Assembly (NCBI RefSeq): GCF_000384315.1
Contig: NZ_ARVW01000001.1
Coordinates: forward strand, 4,030,157-4,094,156
DNA from: Amycolatopsis nigrescens CSC17Ta-90
GTDB lineage: Bacteria > Actinomycetota > Actinomycetes > Mycobacteriales > Pseudonocardiaceae
Direction of reading: 5' to 3'
Length of the DNA: 64,000 bases
Shown here: positions 25,790 through 33,456 of the stretch, piece after piece
How positions within the stretch are numbered: the first letter of the stretch is position 1
How the letters are laid out: the number at the start of each line of letters is the position of its first letter
Translations under genes and position numbers: made by a program
Notes under the pieces: model-generated
Told to the model about the DNA's origin: nothing
Databases searched by the model: none
Seen by the model: only the letters and a program-made list of their open reading frames with translations

Positions 25790-27172
25790 ATGGTGCTGCA
25801 CAAGGGTGAATCGGGCCGTCCGGACCGTCGTGGCGGCGGAAATCCCTTCCATACCGGGGCGAATCCGGCGCTGGCGGCCGGACTGAAGATGCCGCACGAC
25901 AGGTTGCGTGCGGACCCGGTGCCGGCCGATACCGCGCTCCAGCTGGTTCGCGACGAGCTGATGCTGGACGGCAACGCCCGGCTCAACCTGGCCACCTTCG
26001 TGACCACGTGGATGGAGCCGCAGGCGCGTGAGCTGATGGCGGACTGCGTCGACAAGAACATGATCGACAAGGACGAGTATCCGCAGACCGCCGAGCTGGA
26101 ACGGCGCTGTGTCAACATTCTCGCCGACCTGTGGCACGCACCGGACCCGGCCCGGATCATGGGTTGTTCCACCACCGGTTCCTCGGAAGCCTGCATGCTC
26201 GCCGGGATGGCGCTGAAGCGGCGCTGGTCCGGGCCGGGCAGGCCGAACCTGGTGATGGGCGCGAATGTCCAGGTCTGCTGGGAGAAGTTCTGCGCCTACT
26301 GGGAGGTCGAGCCGCGGCTGGTGCCGATGGAGGGCGACCGGTTCCACCTCACCGCCGAGGAGGCGGTGGCCCGGTGCGACGAGAACACCATCGGCGTGGT
26401 GGCCATCCTCGGGTCCACTTTCGACGGCAGCTACGAGCCGGTCGCGGAGATCGCCGCCGCGCTGGACGAGTTCGAGCGGCGCACCGGCCTCGATGTGCCG
26501 ATCCACGTGGACGGCGCTTCCGGTGCGATGATCGCGCCCTTCCTGGACCCCGGGCTGGAGTGGGACTTCCGGTTGCCGAGGGTCGCGTCGATCAACACCT
26601 CCGGGCACAAGTACGGGCTGGTGTATCCCGGCGTCGGCTGGGTGATCTGGCGCGACCGCGAGGCGCTGCCGTCCGAGCTGGTGTTCAACGTCAACTACCT
26701 CGGCGGCGACATGCCGACCTTCGCGCTCAACTTCTCCCGCCCCGGCGCCGAGGTCGCCGCCCAGTACTACACCTTCGTCCGGCTCGGTCGTGAGGGTTTC
26801 CGCGTCGTGCAGCAGGCGAGCCGCGATGTGGCGACCCGGCTGGCCGATCGGATCGGCGAGCTCGGCCCGTTCCGGCTGCTCACCCGCGGCGACGAGCTGC
26901 CGGTGTTCGCGTTCACCACGAAACCGGAGGTCACCGGATTCGATGTGTTCGACGTGTCCCGGCGGCTGCGGGAGCGCGGCTGGCTGGTGCCCGCCTACAC
27001 CTTCCCGGAGAACCGCACGGACCTCGCCGTGCTGCGGATCGTCTGCCGGAACGGTTTCACCGACGACCTCGCGGACCTGCTGCTGGACGACGTGGGCCGG
27101 ATTCTGCCCGAGCTGGAGAAGCAGCCGGGTCCGGCGCACGATCCGTCGACGAGCACCGCCTTCCACCACTGA
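25790..27172 (+). CDS. gadB: Glutamate decarboxylase
   Basis: A 460-residue PLP enzyme that makes GABA from glutamate and consumes a proton. CSTTGSSEACMLAGMALKRRW near residues 126-146 is the cofactor phosphate region, HVDGASGAMIAPF near 239-251 holds the PLP aspartate, and SINTSGHKYG places the Schiff-base lysine at K274. Length and order match bacterial GadB. The C-terminal tail is short and lacks the calmodulin-binding extension of plants; HDPSTSTAFHH ends the protein. The ATG at 25790 lies 7 bases after TAGGGT, a leaderless start. No GABA antiporter is adjacent. Confidence 0.95.
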   Translation: MVLHKGESGRPDRRGGGNPFHTGANPALAAGLKMPHDRLRADPVPADTALQLVRDELMLDGNARLNLATFVTTWMEPQARELMADCVDKNMIDKDEYPQTAELERRCVNILADLWHAPDPARIMGCSTTGSSEACMLAGMALKRRWSGPGRPNLVMGANVQVCWEKFCAYWEVEPRLVPMEGDRFHLTAEEAVARCDENTIGVVAILGSTFDGSYEPVAEIAAALDEFERRTGLDVPIHVDGASGAMIAPFLDPGLEWDFRLPRVASINTSGHKYGLVYPGVGWVIWRDREALPSELVFNVNYLGGDMPTFALNFSRPGAEVAAQYYTFVRLGREGFRVVQQASRDVATRLADRIGELGPFRLLTRGDELPVFAFTTKPEVTGFDVFDVSRRLRERGWLVPAYTFPENRTDLAVLRIVCRNGFTDDLADLLLDDVGRILPELEKQPGPAHDPSTSTAFHH

Positions 27173-27215
27173 GCCCGCCTGGCCGGCCGCGGTGCCGCTG
27201 GGTAGCGTCATGGCC

Positions 27216-27833
27216 ATGGGAGTCGCGAAGGATGAGCGCCTGGCGCTGTGCAGCCTGTTCGACGAACTCGGCCCCGAGGCGCCGACCTTGTGCACCGGCT
27301 GGCGGACCCGCGACCTCGCCGCCCACCTGGTGCTCCGGGAGCACCGGCCGGACGCGGCGCCCGGCATCCTGCTGTCCCCGCTGGCCGGTCACACCCAGCG
27401 GGTGCAGGACAACTACGCGGCCAGGCCTTGGTCGGAGCTGGTCGGCTCGGTTCGCTCCGGTCCGCCCCGGTTCTGGCCGACCGCGTTCGGCCCGCTGGAC
27501 GAGATCGTCAACGGCCCCGAGTTCCTGGTGCATCACGAAGATGTCCGGCGGGCGCAGCCGGACTGGGCGCCAAGGGACCCGGACCCCCGCCGCGACGCGA
27601 CCGCGTTGGCTTCGATCCGGCGGATCGGGCGGCTGGCCTTCCGGCGTAGCCCGGTCGGCGTCGTGCTGCTCACCCCCGCCGGCGCCGAGGTGACCGCCAA
27701 ACGCGGCCCGAACCCGGTGACCATCACCGGCGAGCCGGTCGAGCTGCTCTTCTACGCCTTCGGCCGGGACGCGGTGCACGTGTCCTTCGAGGGCGACAAG
27801 TCCGCGCTCGACGGGGTCAGCCGCGGTCTCTGA
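27216..27833 (+). CDS. TIGR03085 family protein (DinB/MDMPI-like, possibly metal- and mycothiol-linked)
   Basis: A 205-residue protein of the TIGR03085 family, related to the maleylpyruvate isomerase N-terminal (DinB-like) fold. Diagnostic segments are APTLCTGWRTRDLAAHLVLREHRPDAAPGI at the start (with the metal-ligand His in AAHL) and EFLVHHEDVRRAQPDW in the middle. Related proteins bind zinc and use mycothiol; this subfamily has no proven reaction. Two ATGs, 27210 and 27216, are in frame. The second is favoured because TAGCGT (27203-27208) lies 7 bases before it and no ribosome site is present. Confidence 0.88.
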   Translation: MGVAKDERLALCSLFDELGPEAPTLCTGWRTRDLAAHLVLREHRPDAAPGILLSPLAGHTQRVQDNYAARPWSELVGSVRSGPPRFWPTAFGPLDEIVNGPEFLVHHEDVRRAQPDWAPRDPDPRRDATALASIRRIGRLAFRRSPVGVVLLTPAGAEVTAKRGPNPVTITGEPVELLFYAFGRDAVHVSFEGDKSALDGVSRGL

Positions 27834-27869
27834 GCCACCCTTCCGAATCGCCCTGTCGAGGAGAGCCGC

Positions 27870-28055
27870 TTGCCACTCATCAACGTCACCATGTTCCCCG
27901 GCCGCACCGAGGAGCAGAAGCGCGAACTGGTCCGGGAACTCACCGATGCCTTCGCCCGCACCTGCGACGCGAACCCCGACGGCGTCTGGGTCACCATCAA
28001 CGAGGTACCGCCCGAGCGCTGGGCCGTCGGCGGCCGCCTGATCTCGGACCGCTGA
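27870..28055 (+). CDS. 4-oxalocrotonate tautomerase-like protein
   Basis: A 61-residue tautomerase-superfamily protein. After removal of the initiator Met, Pro-1 of PLINVTMFPGRTEEQKREL would be the catalytic base. The rest, VRELTDAFARTCDANPDGVWVTINEVPPERWAVGG, follows the 4-OT fold (one beta-alpha-beta unit), and R11 or R39-type residues are partly conserved. These enzymes form hexamers and move protons between keto and enol forms of small acids. The start is TTG 27870, with GAGGAGAG 6 bases upstream. It follows the TIGR03085 gene by 36 bases and is probably co-transcribed. Confidence 0.85.
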   Translation: MPLINVTMFPGRTEEQKRELVRELTDAFARTCDANPDGVWVTINEVPPERWAVGGRLISDR

Positions 28056-28134
28056 CCCAGCTTCGCCCAGCCCCGCCGTTCTCACGCCGACGCCCCCAAC
28101 GCGGCCCTGCCGCACCCCGCGCAGCCCCCACCAC

Positions 28135-28235
28135 TCCCGGGGGGCGGCCCCGCTCCAGCCTATCGCCCCCACACCCGGCCACCCGGCCATCGCCGCGAGT
28201 TGTCCACAGGATCGCCGAACTGTGGACAACTCGCG
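28135..28235. repeat. Dispersed intergenic element, intact copy (GC box plus DnaA-box palindrome)
   Basis: The GC box at 28135-28164 is followed after 29 bases by a perfect palindrome: CGCGAGTTGTCCACAG at 28194-28209, a 10-base loop, and its exact complement at 28220-28235. Each arm holds TTGTCCACA, identical to the actinobacterial DnaA-box consensus. The layout equals that of 1779-1873 base for base. It lies between the convergent tautomerase and S9 peptidase genes and could also terminate both. Confidence 0.85.
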
Positions 28236-28256
28236 CCGCAGGCTCGGGCCAAGAGA

Positions 28257-30101
28257 TCAGCGCAGGCCGAGGGCGCGCAGCGCGAAGTACACTTCCGCGG
28301 CGATCTGGTTGATCGTTTCGGCGATCACCAGCGAGCCGTGGCCGGCGTCGTAGCGGTAGAACTCGTACGGCAGGCCGCGCTTGGCGAGCCGGTCGAGGTA
28401 GTTCTCCACCTGCCGGATCGGGCAGCGCGGATCGTTGTCGCCGGCCAGCACCAGCACCGGCGCCCGCACCGCGTCCACATAGGTGATCGGCGAGCACTCC
28501 TTGTACACCGCGGGCACCGATTCGGGCGTGCCGCCGAACAGCGCGCGGTCGAAGGAGCGGAGCTGCTCCATCTCGTCTTCGTAAGCCGCCACGTAGTCCG
28601 CGACCGGCACGCTCGAGACCCCGGCCGCCCAGCGGTCCGGCTGGGTGCCGAGCGCGAGCAGGGTCAGGTAGCCGCCCCAGGACGCGCCGCTGACCACGCA
28701 CTTCGCCGGATCGGCCAGGCCGCTCTGCACCGCCCAGTCGTGCACCGCGGCGACGTCCTCCAGCTCGGTCAGGCCGGGCCTGCCCTCGATCGCGTCACGC
28801 CAGGCCGATCCGTATCCGGTCGAACCGCGGTAGTTGACCTCCACCACGGCCACTCCGGCGTCCAGCCACAGCGCGCGATACGCGGAGAAGCGGTCCTCGT
28901 CCGCCGAGTGCGGGCCGCCGTGCAGGGTGAACACCGTCGGCAGCGGGCCGGCCGGCGCGTCCGCGGGCCGCGACACCAGCGCGTGGATCTGCCCACCGGC
29001 GCCTTCGACGAACGCATCGGTCATCGGGGACGAACCGGGAGCCCGCTCGCCGGGCGGGGTCAGCAACACCTTGTCCTCGCCGTCGGCCGCGCGGACCCGG
29101 ATCACCGGCGGCTGCGCCGCGCTCGACCAGGCGTACTCCACCGATCCGTCCGGCCGCACCCCGGCACCGCCGATCCGTCCCGCCGGAGTGTCCAAAGAGG
29201 ACAGCTCTGCGGTGTCGAGGTGGTAGCGGTACAGCGAACTGCGGCCCTGGTGGAAGTGCACCACCAGCAGCGCGTCGGCAAGGGGGTACCACTCGGCGAC
29301 CACCTCGCCGGGCAGGTCCAGCTCGATCTCGGTCTCGGTGTCCCGCTCGACGTCCCAGACCAGCAGTTCCTCGCGGCCGCGCCGCTCGTGCAGCAGCAGG
29401 AGCCGGGAGTCACCGGACACCGGCGAGAACTCCAGCGGCGTGAGCCCCTTGCCCTCGCCGTCCCATTTGTCCGCGACGGCGGCGAAATCGCCTGTGGTGA
29501 GCACCCGCACCGCCGGGTGCCGGGAGTCGCCGTGTTCAGCATGTGAGATGGCCACCAGTCGCTCGTCCCGGGACAGTCCGGCGACGCTCGCGTCGTCCTC
29601 ACTGGCGTAGAACCGCTTCGTCTCCCCGTCGGCGTGGGTGAACAGTTCGCTGCCCTCGTCGGTGGACACGCCGATCGCGATCACCCGGTGCCCGATCTCC
29701 AGGCCGGCCGGGTAGCCGTCGTGCACCCCGGGCACCGCGGTTTCAGGCGCGCCACCGGCGGCGAAGGGCTCGCGCACCCAGGAACCGAACTCGTCACCGT
29801 CGGTGTCGTTGAACCACCAGATGGACTTCCCGTCCGGCGAGGGGGTCGCGTGCACGGTGCCGTTCGGCCGGTCGGTGACCCTGCGGTGCTCACCGGTCGC
29901 CCGGTTCCAGGCGTACACCTCCCACGCCCCGCTGGTGTTGGACACGTAGATGCTCGCGTCCGGCGCGTCGATCGCCCAGTCCGGAGCCGACATCCGCGGC
30001 GCCCGGAACCTGGCGCGCCACCGGTCTTCGGCCCCCTCGTCGTCGAACAGACGCTCGGGGATCACTGCGGACGGGTGCTGGGGCGCTGGCTGCGTACTCA
30101 C
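28257..30101 (-). CDS. Prolyl oligopeptidase family (S9) serine peptidase
   Basis: A 614-residue S9-type peptidase. The first 350 residues form a beta-propeller-like domain with repeated WD-type strands (GAWEVYAWNRATGEHRRVTD and TPSPDGKSIWWFND). The C-terminal 250 residues are the alpha/beta hydrolase. The nucleophile Ser is in VVSGASWGGYLTL near residue 475, the Asp in LAGDNDPRCP near 555, and the His in YRYDAGHGSLV near 590. It would cleave short peptides or acyl-peptides, probably in the cytoplasm, since no signal peptide is seen. GTG 30101 is the likely start, with CAGGAT 7 bases upstream. Confidence 0.93.
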   Translation of the reverse strand: MSTQPAPQHPSAVIPERLFDDEGAEDRWRARFRAPRMSAPDWAIDAPDASIYVSNTSGAWEVYAWNRATGEHRRVTDRPNGTVHATPSPDGKSIWWFNDTDGDEFGSWVREPFAAGGAPETAVPGVHDGYPAGLEIGHRVIAIGVSTDEGSELFTHADGETKRFYASEDDASVAGLSRDERLVAISHAEHGDSRHPAVRVLTTGDFAAVADKWDGEGKGLTPLEFSPVSGDSRLLLLHERRGREELLVWDVERDTETEIELDLPGEVVAEWYPLADALLVVHFHQGRSSLYRYHLDTAELSSLDTPAGRIGGAGVRPDGSVEYAWSSAAQPPVIRVRAADGEDKVLLTPPGERAPGSSPMTDAFVEGAGGQIHALVSRPADAPAGPLPTVFTLHGGPHSADEDRFSAYRALWLDAGVAVVEVNYRGSTGYGSAWRDAIEGRPGLTELEDVAAVHDWAVQSGLADPAKCVVSGASWGGYLTLLALGTQPDRWAAGVSSVPVADYVAAYEDEMEQLRSFDRALFGGTPESVPAVYKECSPITYVDAVRAPVLVLAGDNDPRCPIRQVENYLDRLAKRGLPYEFYRYDAGHGSLVIAETINQIAAEVYFALRALGLR

Positions 30102-30159
30102 CGTTCCGATCCTGCCAGGTCTGCCCCGGCGATGGGCTCGTGCCCGTAGTCTGCGTGGC

Positions 30160-30933
30160 GTGCACGAGGGATACGCGCCGGGCTACGCCCACGACGTGAT
30201 GGCGATGATGTCCGGGCGCACCGCCGCCGATCGCGCCAGGTTCGTCCTGCCGTTGCTGCGGAACGGGATGCGCGTGCTGGACGTCGGCTGCGGTCCCGGC
30301 TCGATCACCATCGGCCTCGGCGCCGAGGTGCCGGGCTGCCAGGTGCTCGGCGTCGACCGCGAGCCGGGCCAGCTCGAGCTGGCCCGCGCCGCACTGCGCC
30401 GCACCAGACTGTCCACAGTGGACTTCGCTGCGGGTTCGGTGTACGCCTTGCCGGCCGCTTCGGCCAGCGTCGACGTCGTTTTCGCGCACGCCCTGTTCGA
30501 GCATCTGGCCAGCGGGGCGGATGCGCTCGCCGAGCTGTACCGCGTGCTGCGCCCCGGCGGCCTGCTCACACTGTCTACTTCGGACTGGAGCAGGGCGAGG
30601 CTCCGGCCGAACACGGCGAACGTGAACGCCGCCCTGCGCGGGCACTACCTGCTGCGCAAGCGCGCCGGCGGGGACCCGTTCGCCGGGAAACGACTGCCGG
30701 AGCAGGTGACGCGGGCGGGGTTCCGTGACGTGCGCGCGCACGCCAGGTACCGGCCGGACTTCGGTTATCGCGAGCTCGCCAAGTACGTCGAGGCCAGGCT
30801 GGTCGCCGCACTGGCCGCGCCAGGTGGCGACCGGGACCAGCTGGCCAGCGCCGCCAGGTCGGCCTGGGTGTGGGCACAGGGCGGGGACGGCGACTTCCAG
30901 CAGTGCTGGGTGGAGATCGTCGCCACCAAGTGA
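30160..30933 (+). CDS. Class I SAM-dependent methyltransferase (UbiE-like)
   Basis: A 257-residue methyltransferase-11 family protein. Motif I VLDVGCGPG lies at residues 39-47; LGVDREPGQLELARAA follows with the acidic SAM-ribose residue, and VVFAHALFEHLASGADALAELYRVLRPGGLLTL covers motifs II-III. The opening MHEGYAPGYAHDVMAMMSGRTAADRA is characteristic of a subgroup that methylates small molecules. The acceptor is unknown. The GTG at 30160 lies 7 bases after TAGTCT with no ribosome site, hence a leaderless message. It diverges from the S9 peptidase gene. Confidence 0.9.
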   Translation: MHEGYAPGYAHDVMAMMSGRTAADRARFVLPLLRNGMRVLDVGCGPGSITIGLGAEVPGCQVLGVDREPGQLELARAALRRTRLSTVDFAAGSVYALPAASASVDVVFAHALFEHLASGADALAELYRVLRPGGLLTLSTSDWSRARLRPNTANVNAALRGHYLLRKRAGGDPFAGKRLPEQVTRAGFRDVRAHARYRPDFGYRELAKYVEARLVAALAAPGGDRDQLASAARSAWVWAQGGDGDFQQCWVEIVATK

Positions 30934-30938
30934 CCGGC

Positions 30939-31571
30939 TCAGTTCCGTGACACGGCGTCCAGCAGCGCGTCGTTGATCTCACGGACCCGCTGCCGGTAGG
31001 ACTCCGGGTTCCGCCACGCGTCGTATGGCGTCGGCGGCGGCCGCGTCGCGGCATGCCTGCCCGGCGGCGGCTCCGGCACCGCGACCGGTGCCGCCATGGC
31101 CGGCACCGGCTCGGGCAGCAGCCGGTTGACCGACTCCAGCTCGGCCGCGGCCTTGGCCACCTCCCGGGACGCCACCTCACCGGCCGAATGGAGCTGCGCC
31201 TGCCAGCGCGCGACGGAGGCCCGCGCGGCCTCGATGGTGACCGGATCCGGACTGCGCCGCACATCCTCGGCCACCGAGTCGCGGAGGCGTTGCAGGTCCT
31301 CCAGCGTGGCCCGGTACCGGTCCAGTGCGCCGGCCGCGGTGAAATGCGCGTCGGCGGTCCGCCGGCAGTGCTTGGCCAGCGTGAAGCCGAGCTCTTCGAA
31401 ATCGCGCCCGGCCTGGCTCTGCCAGTGCGTGGCCTCGGTCCGCCGGAGGTCCTCGCCGACCGTGTCGAAGAAGGTCGCGAGGGTGTCGAGCCGGCGGCAC
31501 TCGGTGCCGATCGCGTCCAGGTTGCCCCGGATCTGCGGCAGCAGATCGCCGCGGTGCTGGGTTCCGGTCAT
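30939..31571 (-). CDS. WXG-like helical protein, putative type VII-type substrate
   Basis: A 210-residue, highly helical protein. The N-terminal 100 residues resemble a long WXG100-like helical hairpin, with EATHWQSQAGRDFEELGFTL at the expected turn (W-x-x-x-A-G-x-x-F). A coiled-coil region follows (EVASREVAKAAAELESVNRLL), then a Pro-rich linker and a short C-terminal helix with RQRVREINDALLDAVS. No enzymatic or toxin domain is visible. It is the last gene of a three-gene operon, starting 4 bases after the small helical gene. Secretion is inferred from the WXG-like pattern only. Confidence 0.6.
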   Translation of the reverse strand: MTGTQHRGDLLPQIRGNLDAIGTECRRLDTLATFFDTVGEDLRRTEATHWQSQAGRDFEELGFTLAKHCRRTADAHFTAAGALDRYRATLEDLQRLRDSVAEDVRRSPDPVTIEAARASVARWQAQLHSAGEVASREVAKAAAELESVNRLLPEPVPAMAAPVAVPEPPPGRHAATRPPPTPYDAWRNPESYRQRVREINDALLDAVSRN

Positions 31572-31575
31572 GTCG

Positions 31576-31875
31576 CTAGGCGCGGCCGAACAGCGCGTTG
31601 ATCCGGTCGACCGCGTCGCTCTCCGCTTCTTCGTAGCCGTCGGCGGCAAGGCCGAGCCGCGACCGCAGTTCCGCGAGGTCGTCCTGCAGGCGCCGAGCGC
31701 AGTCGAGCGACTCGCCCTGGAAGGACTCCAGCTCCCGGCTCAGGTTGTCGTCGCTGGTCTCCTTGGCGTCCATCCGGAAACGCAGATTCGGCTGTGCTTC
31801 GAACCTGTCGTGCAGCTCGTGCATGGTGCGGGACACGGCGCGCAGCTCCTGCGGCGTGACGGTGAAGCCGGTCAT
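31576..31875 (-). CDS. Small WXG100-like helical protein
   Basis: A 99-residue protein with the size and helical-hairpin shape of EsxA-type proteins: FTVTPQELRAVSRTMHELHDRFE, then a linker, then LESFQGESLDCARRLQDDLAELRSRLGLAADGYEEAE. The central turn carries FQG instead of W-x-G, and the C-terminal part contains Y-x-x-x-E (YEEAE), the type VII export signal pattern Y-x-x-x-D/E. It overlaps the upstream SseB-like gene by four bases (ATGA) and precedes the larger helical gene by four, so the three are tightly coupled. No ESX machinery is encoded in the window. Confidence 0.6.
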   Translation of the reverse strand: MTGFTVTPQELRAVSRTMHELHDRFEAQPNLRFRMDAKETSDDNLSRELESFQGESLDCARRLQDDLAELRSRLGLAADGYEEAESDAVDRINALFGRA

Positions 31876-32771
31876 GGCTGGTTCCCAATCGGGGTTTCGG
31901 GTCGGTGGGACTGGGCGAGCCGGGCGACCAGCTCGGGCGGGATGGGCAGGCTTTCCGCGGTTTCGTCACCGCGGCGCGGGCTGGGGTTGACCAGGATGCC
32001 GACCGGCAGCCGGACCCGGTGCACTTCGCGGACCAGCTCGGCCCCGGTCTTGCTCCAGTGCTCGTCGAGCCAGGCGGCCCCGGTCCGCCGCCGGTAGTCG
32101 TGCAGCAGGCCGGGGCTGGTGAACACGCACAGCCAGTGCCCGAAACCCGCGGTGCTCGTGACGGCGAGCTCGTCGGTGGCCGACCTCGGGCCGTGCAGTA
32201 CCGCGGACCGCAGCTGGACCAGCGCCTCATCGGAAGCGTGCTGCGGATGGTGCACCCGGTGGATGGCCCGGCCGAGCCGGTCCTGCGCCGCGCCACCGCG
32301 CAGCTGATCGACCATCCGCTGGAGCTCGGCCTCCGGAATGGGCGGGCACGGCTGCTTCAGGCTTTTCACCAGCTCCGCGAGAAACCAGTCGAACTCCCGC
32401 GAGGTCTGCCGCACGGAGTACTGGTCGCCCTTGCGCCTTGCCAGCTCTTCCCGTCGTTCGCCGAGCAGCATCGCGTTCCGCTTGGCGTCGGGCGAAAGGT
32501 TGTAGTAGGCCGCCACCACCTCGGTCATCTTCCGGTCGAATCCGGCCAGCCTGGCCCTGATCCGGATGGCCGCCTTCGCGCGGACCCGTTCCTTGTCGTC
32601 CTTTTCCGTGATCCCCCAGAGTTCCCGCAGTTCGGGGCCGAGCCGGGACCGCAGGTCGTCGTGCCGTAATCCGCGATCCTTGTGCAGCTTGCGCAGACAT
32701 TCCACCAATTTCTTGCCCGGCTCGCCATTCTTGTCGAATCCTGGCAGCTCCCCGCCGATGGGGTTCTTCAT
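31872..32771 (-). CDS. Protein with SseB-like C-terminal domain, first gene of the WXG-like operon
   Basis: A 299-residue protein. The N-terminal 110 residues (LRKLHKDRGLRHDDLRSRLGPELRELWGI and following helices) resemble the helical front part shared by many actinomycete regulatory proteins. The C-terminal 100 residues, from GHWLCVFTSPGLLHDYR to VHRVRLPVGILVNPSPRRGDETAESLPIPPELV, resemble the SseB domain found in type VII-associated proteins. TACAGT lies 9 bases before the ATG at 32771 and CTGACG 18 bases further up, so the operon starts here. It may be a chaperone or regulator for the two helical proteins. The role is inferred. Confidence 0.6.
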   Translation of the reverse strand: MKNPIGGELPGFDKNGEPGKKLVECLRKLHKDRGLRHDDLRSRLGPELRELWGITEKDDKERVRAKAAIRIRARLAGFDRKMTEVVAAYYNLSPDAKRNAMLLGERREELARRKGDQYSVRQTSREFDWFLAELVKSLKQPCPPIPEAELQRMVDQLRGGAAQDRLGRAIHRVHHPQHASDEALVQLRSAVLHGPRSATDELAVTSTAGFGHWLCVFTSPGLLHDYRRRTGAAWLDEHWSKTGAELVREVHRVRLPVGILVNPSPRRGDETAESLPIPPELVARLAQSHRPETPIGNQP

Positions 32772-32780
32772 GGATCGGGG

Positions 32781-32810
32781 ACTGTACTGGAAGATCCACA
32801 ACTTCGTCAG
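32781..32810 (-). promoter_or_regulatory. Promoter of the SseB/WXG-like operon
   Basis: On the minus strand, -35 CTGACG (32805-32810) and -10 TACAGT (32781-32786) are 18 bases apart. The -10 ends 9 bases before the ATG at 32771, so the 5' leader would be only a few bases long. Confidence 0.5.
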
Positions 32811-32873
32811 CGGGTTATGCGAATGCGCCGCAATTGACCTTCGGACAACAGTCTCACCAGGCTTTTTGCCAAC

Positions 32874-32944
32874 TTTTCGCCACCGGGGGCAGCTGCATTC
32901 GCGGTTTCTGCCTGTTTTCTGCCGCCGCTCGGAGGTGGCGAAAA
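32874..32944. repeat. Spaced 11-bp inverted repeat
   Basis: TTTTCGCCACC at 32874-32884 and its exact complement GGTGGCGAAAA at 32934-32944, 49 bases apart. It lies in the 291-bp divergent region (32772-33062) between the SseB-like operon and the small repeat protein. The region otherwise has no gene and is AT-richer than its surroundings. A bound regulator or a structured RNA are both possible. Confidence 0.55.
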
Positions 32945-33062
32945 TCCGGCGATTTCGTGCCGCCGGGAATTACCTGGCAACTTCGCCATCCGAAGTGGAT
33001 TTCGCGCACTCGCCGCCCATAGCCTCGGGTCACCGATTCAGCACGCACTCAAGGAGCCCTTC

Positions 33063-33338
33063 ATGGACCCCCTCTATCTCATCGCCGTGTCCGCAGTCCT
33101 CGGCTACCTGGCCGCCTACCTACTACTCCGCCGCCCGCCGAGCCAATCCACCTGCTGTTTCCCGCACGTCGCCCCACCATCTCCATACGGGCGCTGGTTC
33201 CCCCACGACGCTCCGCGGTCTGTATCCGGGCGCTGGTTCCCCCACGACGCGCCCAGCGCTCGCCCACTGGAGGAGCTCGCACCGTGGGGGGCATGGGGGG
33301 CTCGGCCCCCCAATACGACAATGGGAGCTCCTTGCTGA
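33063..33338 (+). CDS. Small membrane protein with 13-residue tandem repeats
   Basis: A 91-residue product. The N-terminus MDPLYLIAVSAVLGYLAAYLLLRR is a single membrane helix followed by two arginines. Then come 2.7 copies of a 13-residue repeat centred on R-W-F-P-H-D-A-P (CCFPHVAP, RWFPHDAP, RWFPHDAP), encoded by a 39-bp DNA repeat. AAGGAG sits 6 bases before the ATG. The stop lies inside a strong hairpin (33323-33363). The good ribosome site and clean membrane helix argue for a real gene; the repeat part could be a recent expansion. No family is recognised. Confidence 0.5.
   Translation: MDPLYLIAVSAVLGYLAAYLLLRRPPSQSTCCFPHVAPPSPYGRWFPHDAPRSVSGRWFPHDAPSARPLEELAPWGAWGARPPNTTMGAPC
33154..33254. 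repeat. 39-bp tandem repeat, about 2.6 copies
   Basis: Units begin at 33154, 33193 and 33232. Units 2 and 3 share a perfect 23-bp block (33188-33210 and 33227-33249); unit 1 is diverged. The period is a multiple of three and keeps the reading frame of the small membrane protein. Confidence 0.8.
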
Positions 33339-33363
33339 TGCTTTCCATCAGCAAGGAGCTCCC
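33323..33363. terminator. Hairpin between the small membrane protein gene and tRNA-Pro
   Basis: Perfect 18-bp arms (33323-33340 and 33346-33363) with a 5-base loop CTTTC. It begins 10 bases beyond the 3' end of the tRNA on the minus strand and includes the stop codon of the plus-strand gene, so it can end transcription from both sides. No U run follows on either strand. Confidence 0.85.
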
Positions 33364-33373
33364 AGAGCTACCG

Positions 33374-33447
33374 TCGGGGTGGCGGGATTTGAACCCACGA
33401 CCTCCTCGACCCGAACGAGGCACGCTACCAAGCTGCGCCACACCCCG
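33374..33447 (-). tRNA. tRNA-Pro (anticodon CGG)
   Basis: The minus strand folds into a full cloverleaf of 74 bases. The acceptor stem is CGGGGTG paired with CACCCCG, the anticodon arm CCTCG-TTCGGGT-CGAGG has anticodon CGG at 33411-33413, and the T arm GTGGG-TTCAAAT-CCCGC is standard. The discriminator is A and no CCA is encoded. It reads the CCG proline codon, the commonest in this GC-rich genome. Confidence 0.95.
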
Positions 33448-33456
33448 GAGTACTGC

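Noticed and set aside
28194..28235. Chromosomal replication origin
   Set aside because: There are only two DnaA-box matches, in one palindrome, without the dense box cluster or the dnaA/dnaN genes that mark oriC in actinomycetes.
33154..33254. Tandem 39-bp repeats as a CRISPR array
   Set aside because: There are fewer than three units, they adjoin without unique spacers, they keep a reading frame, and no cas gene is present anywhere in the window.
33374..33447. tRNA-Pro as an integration site of a genomic island
   Set aside because: No second copy of the tRNA 3' end and no integrase gene were seen in the window; the neighbouring accessory genes show no mobile-element signature.
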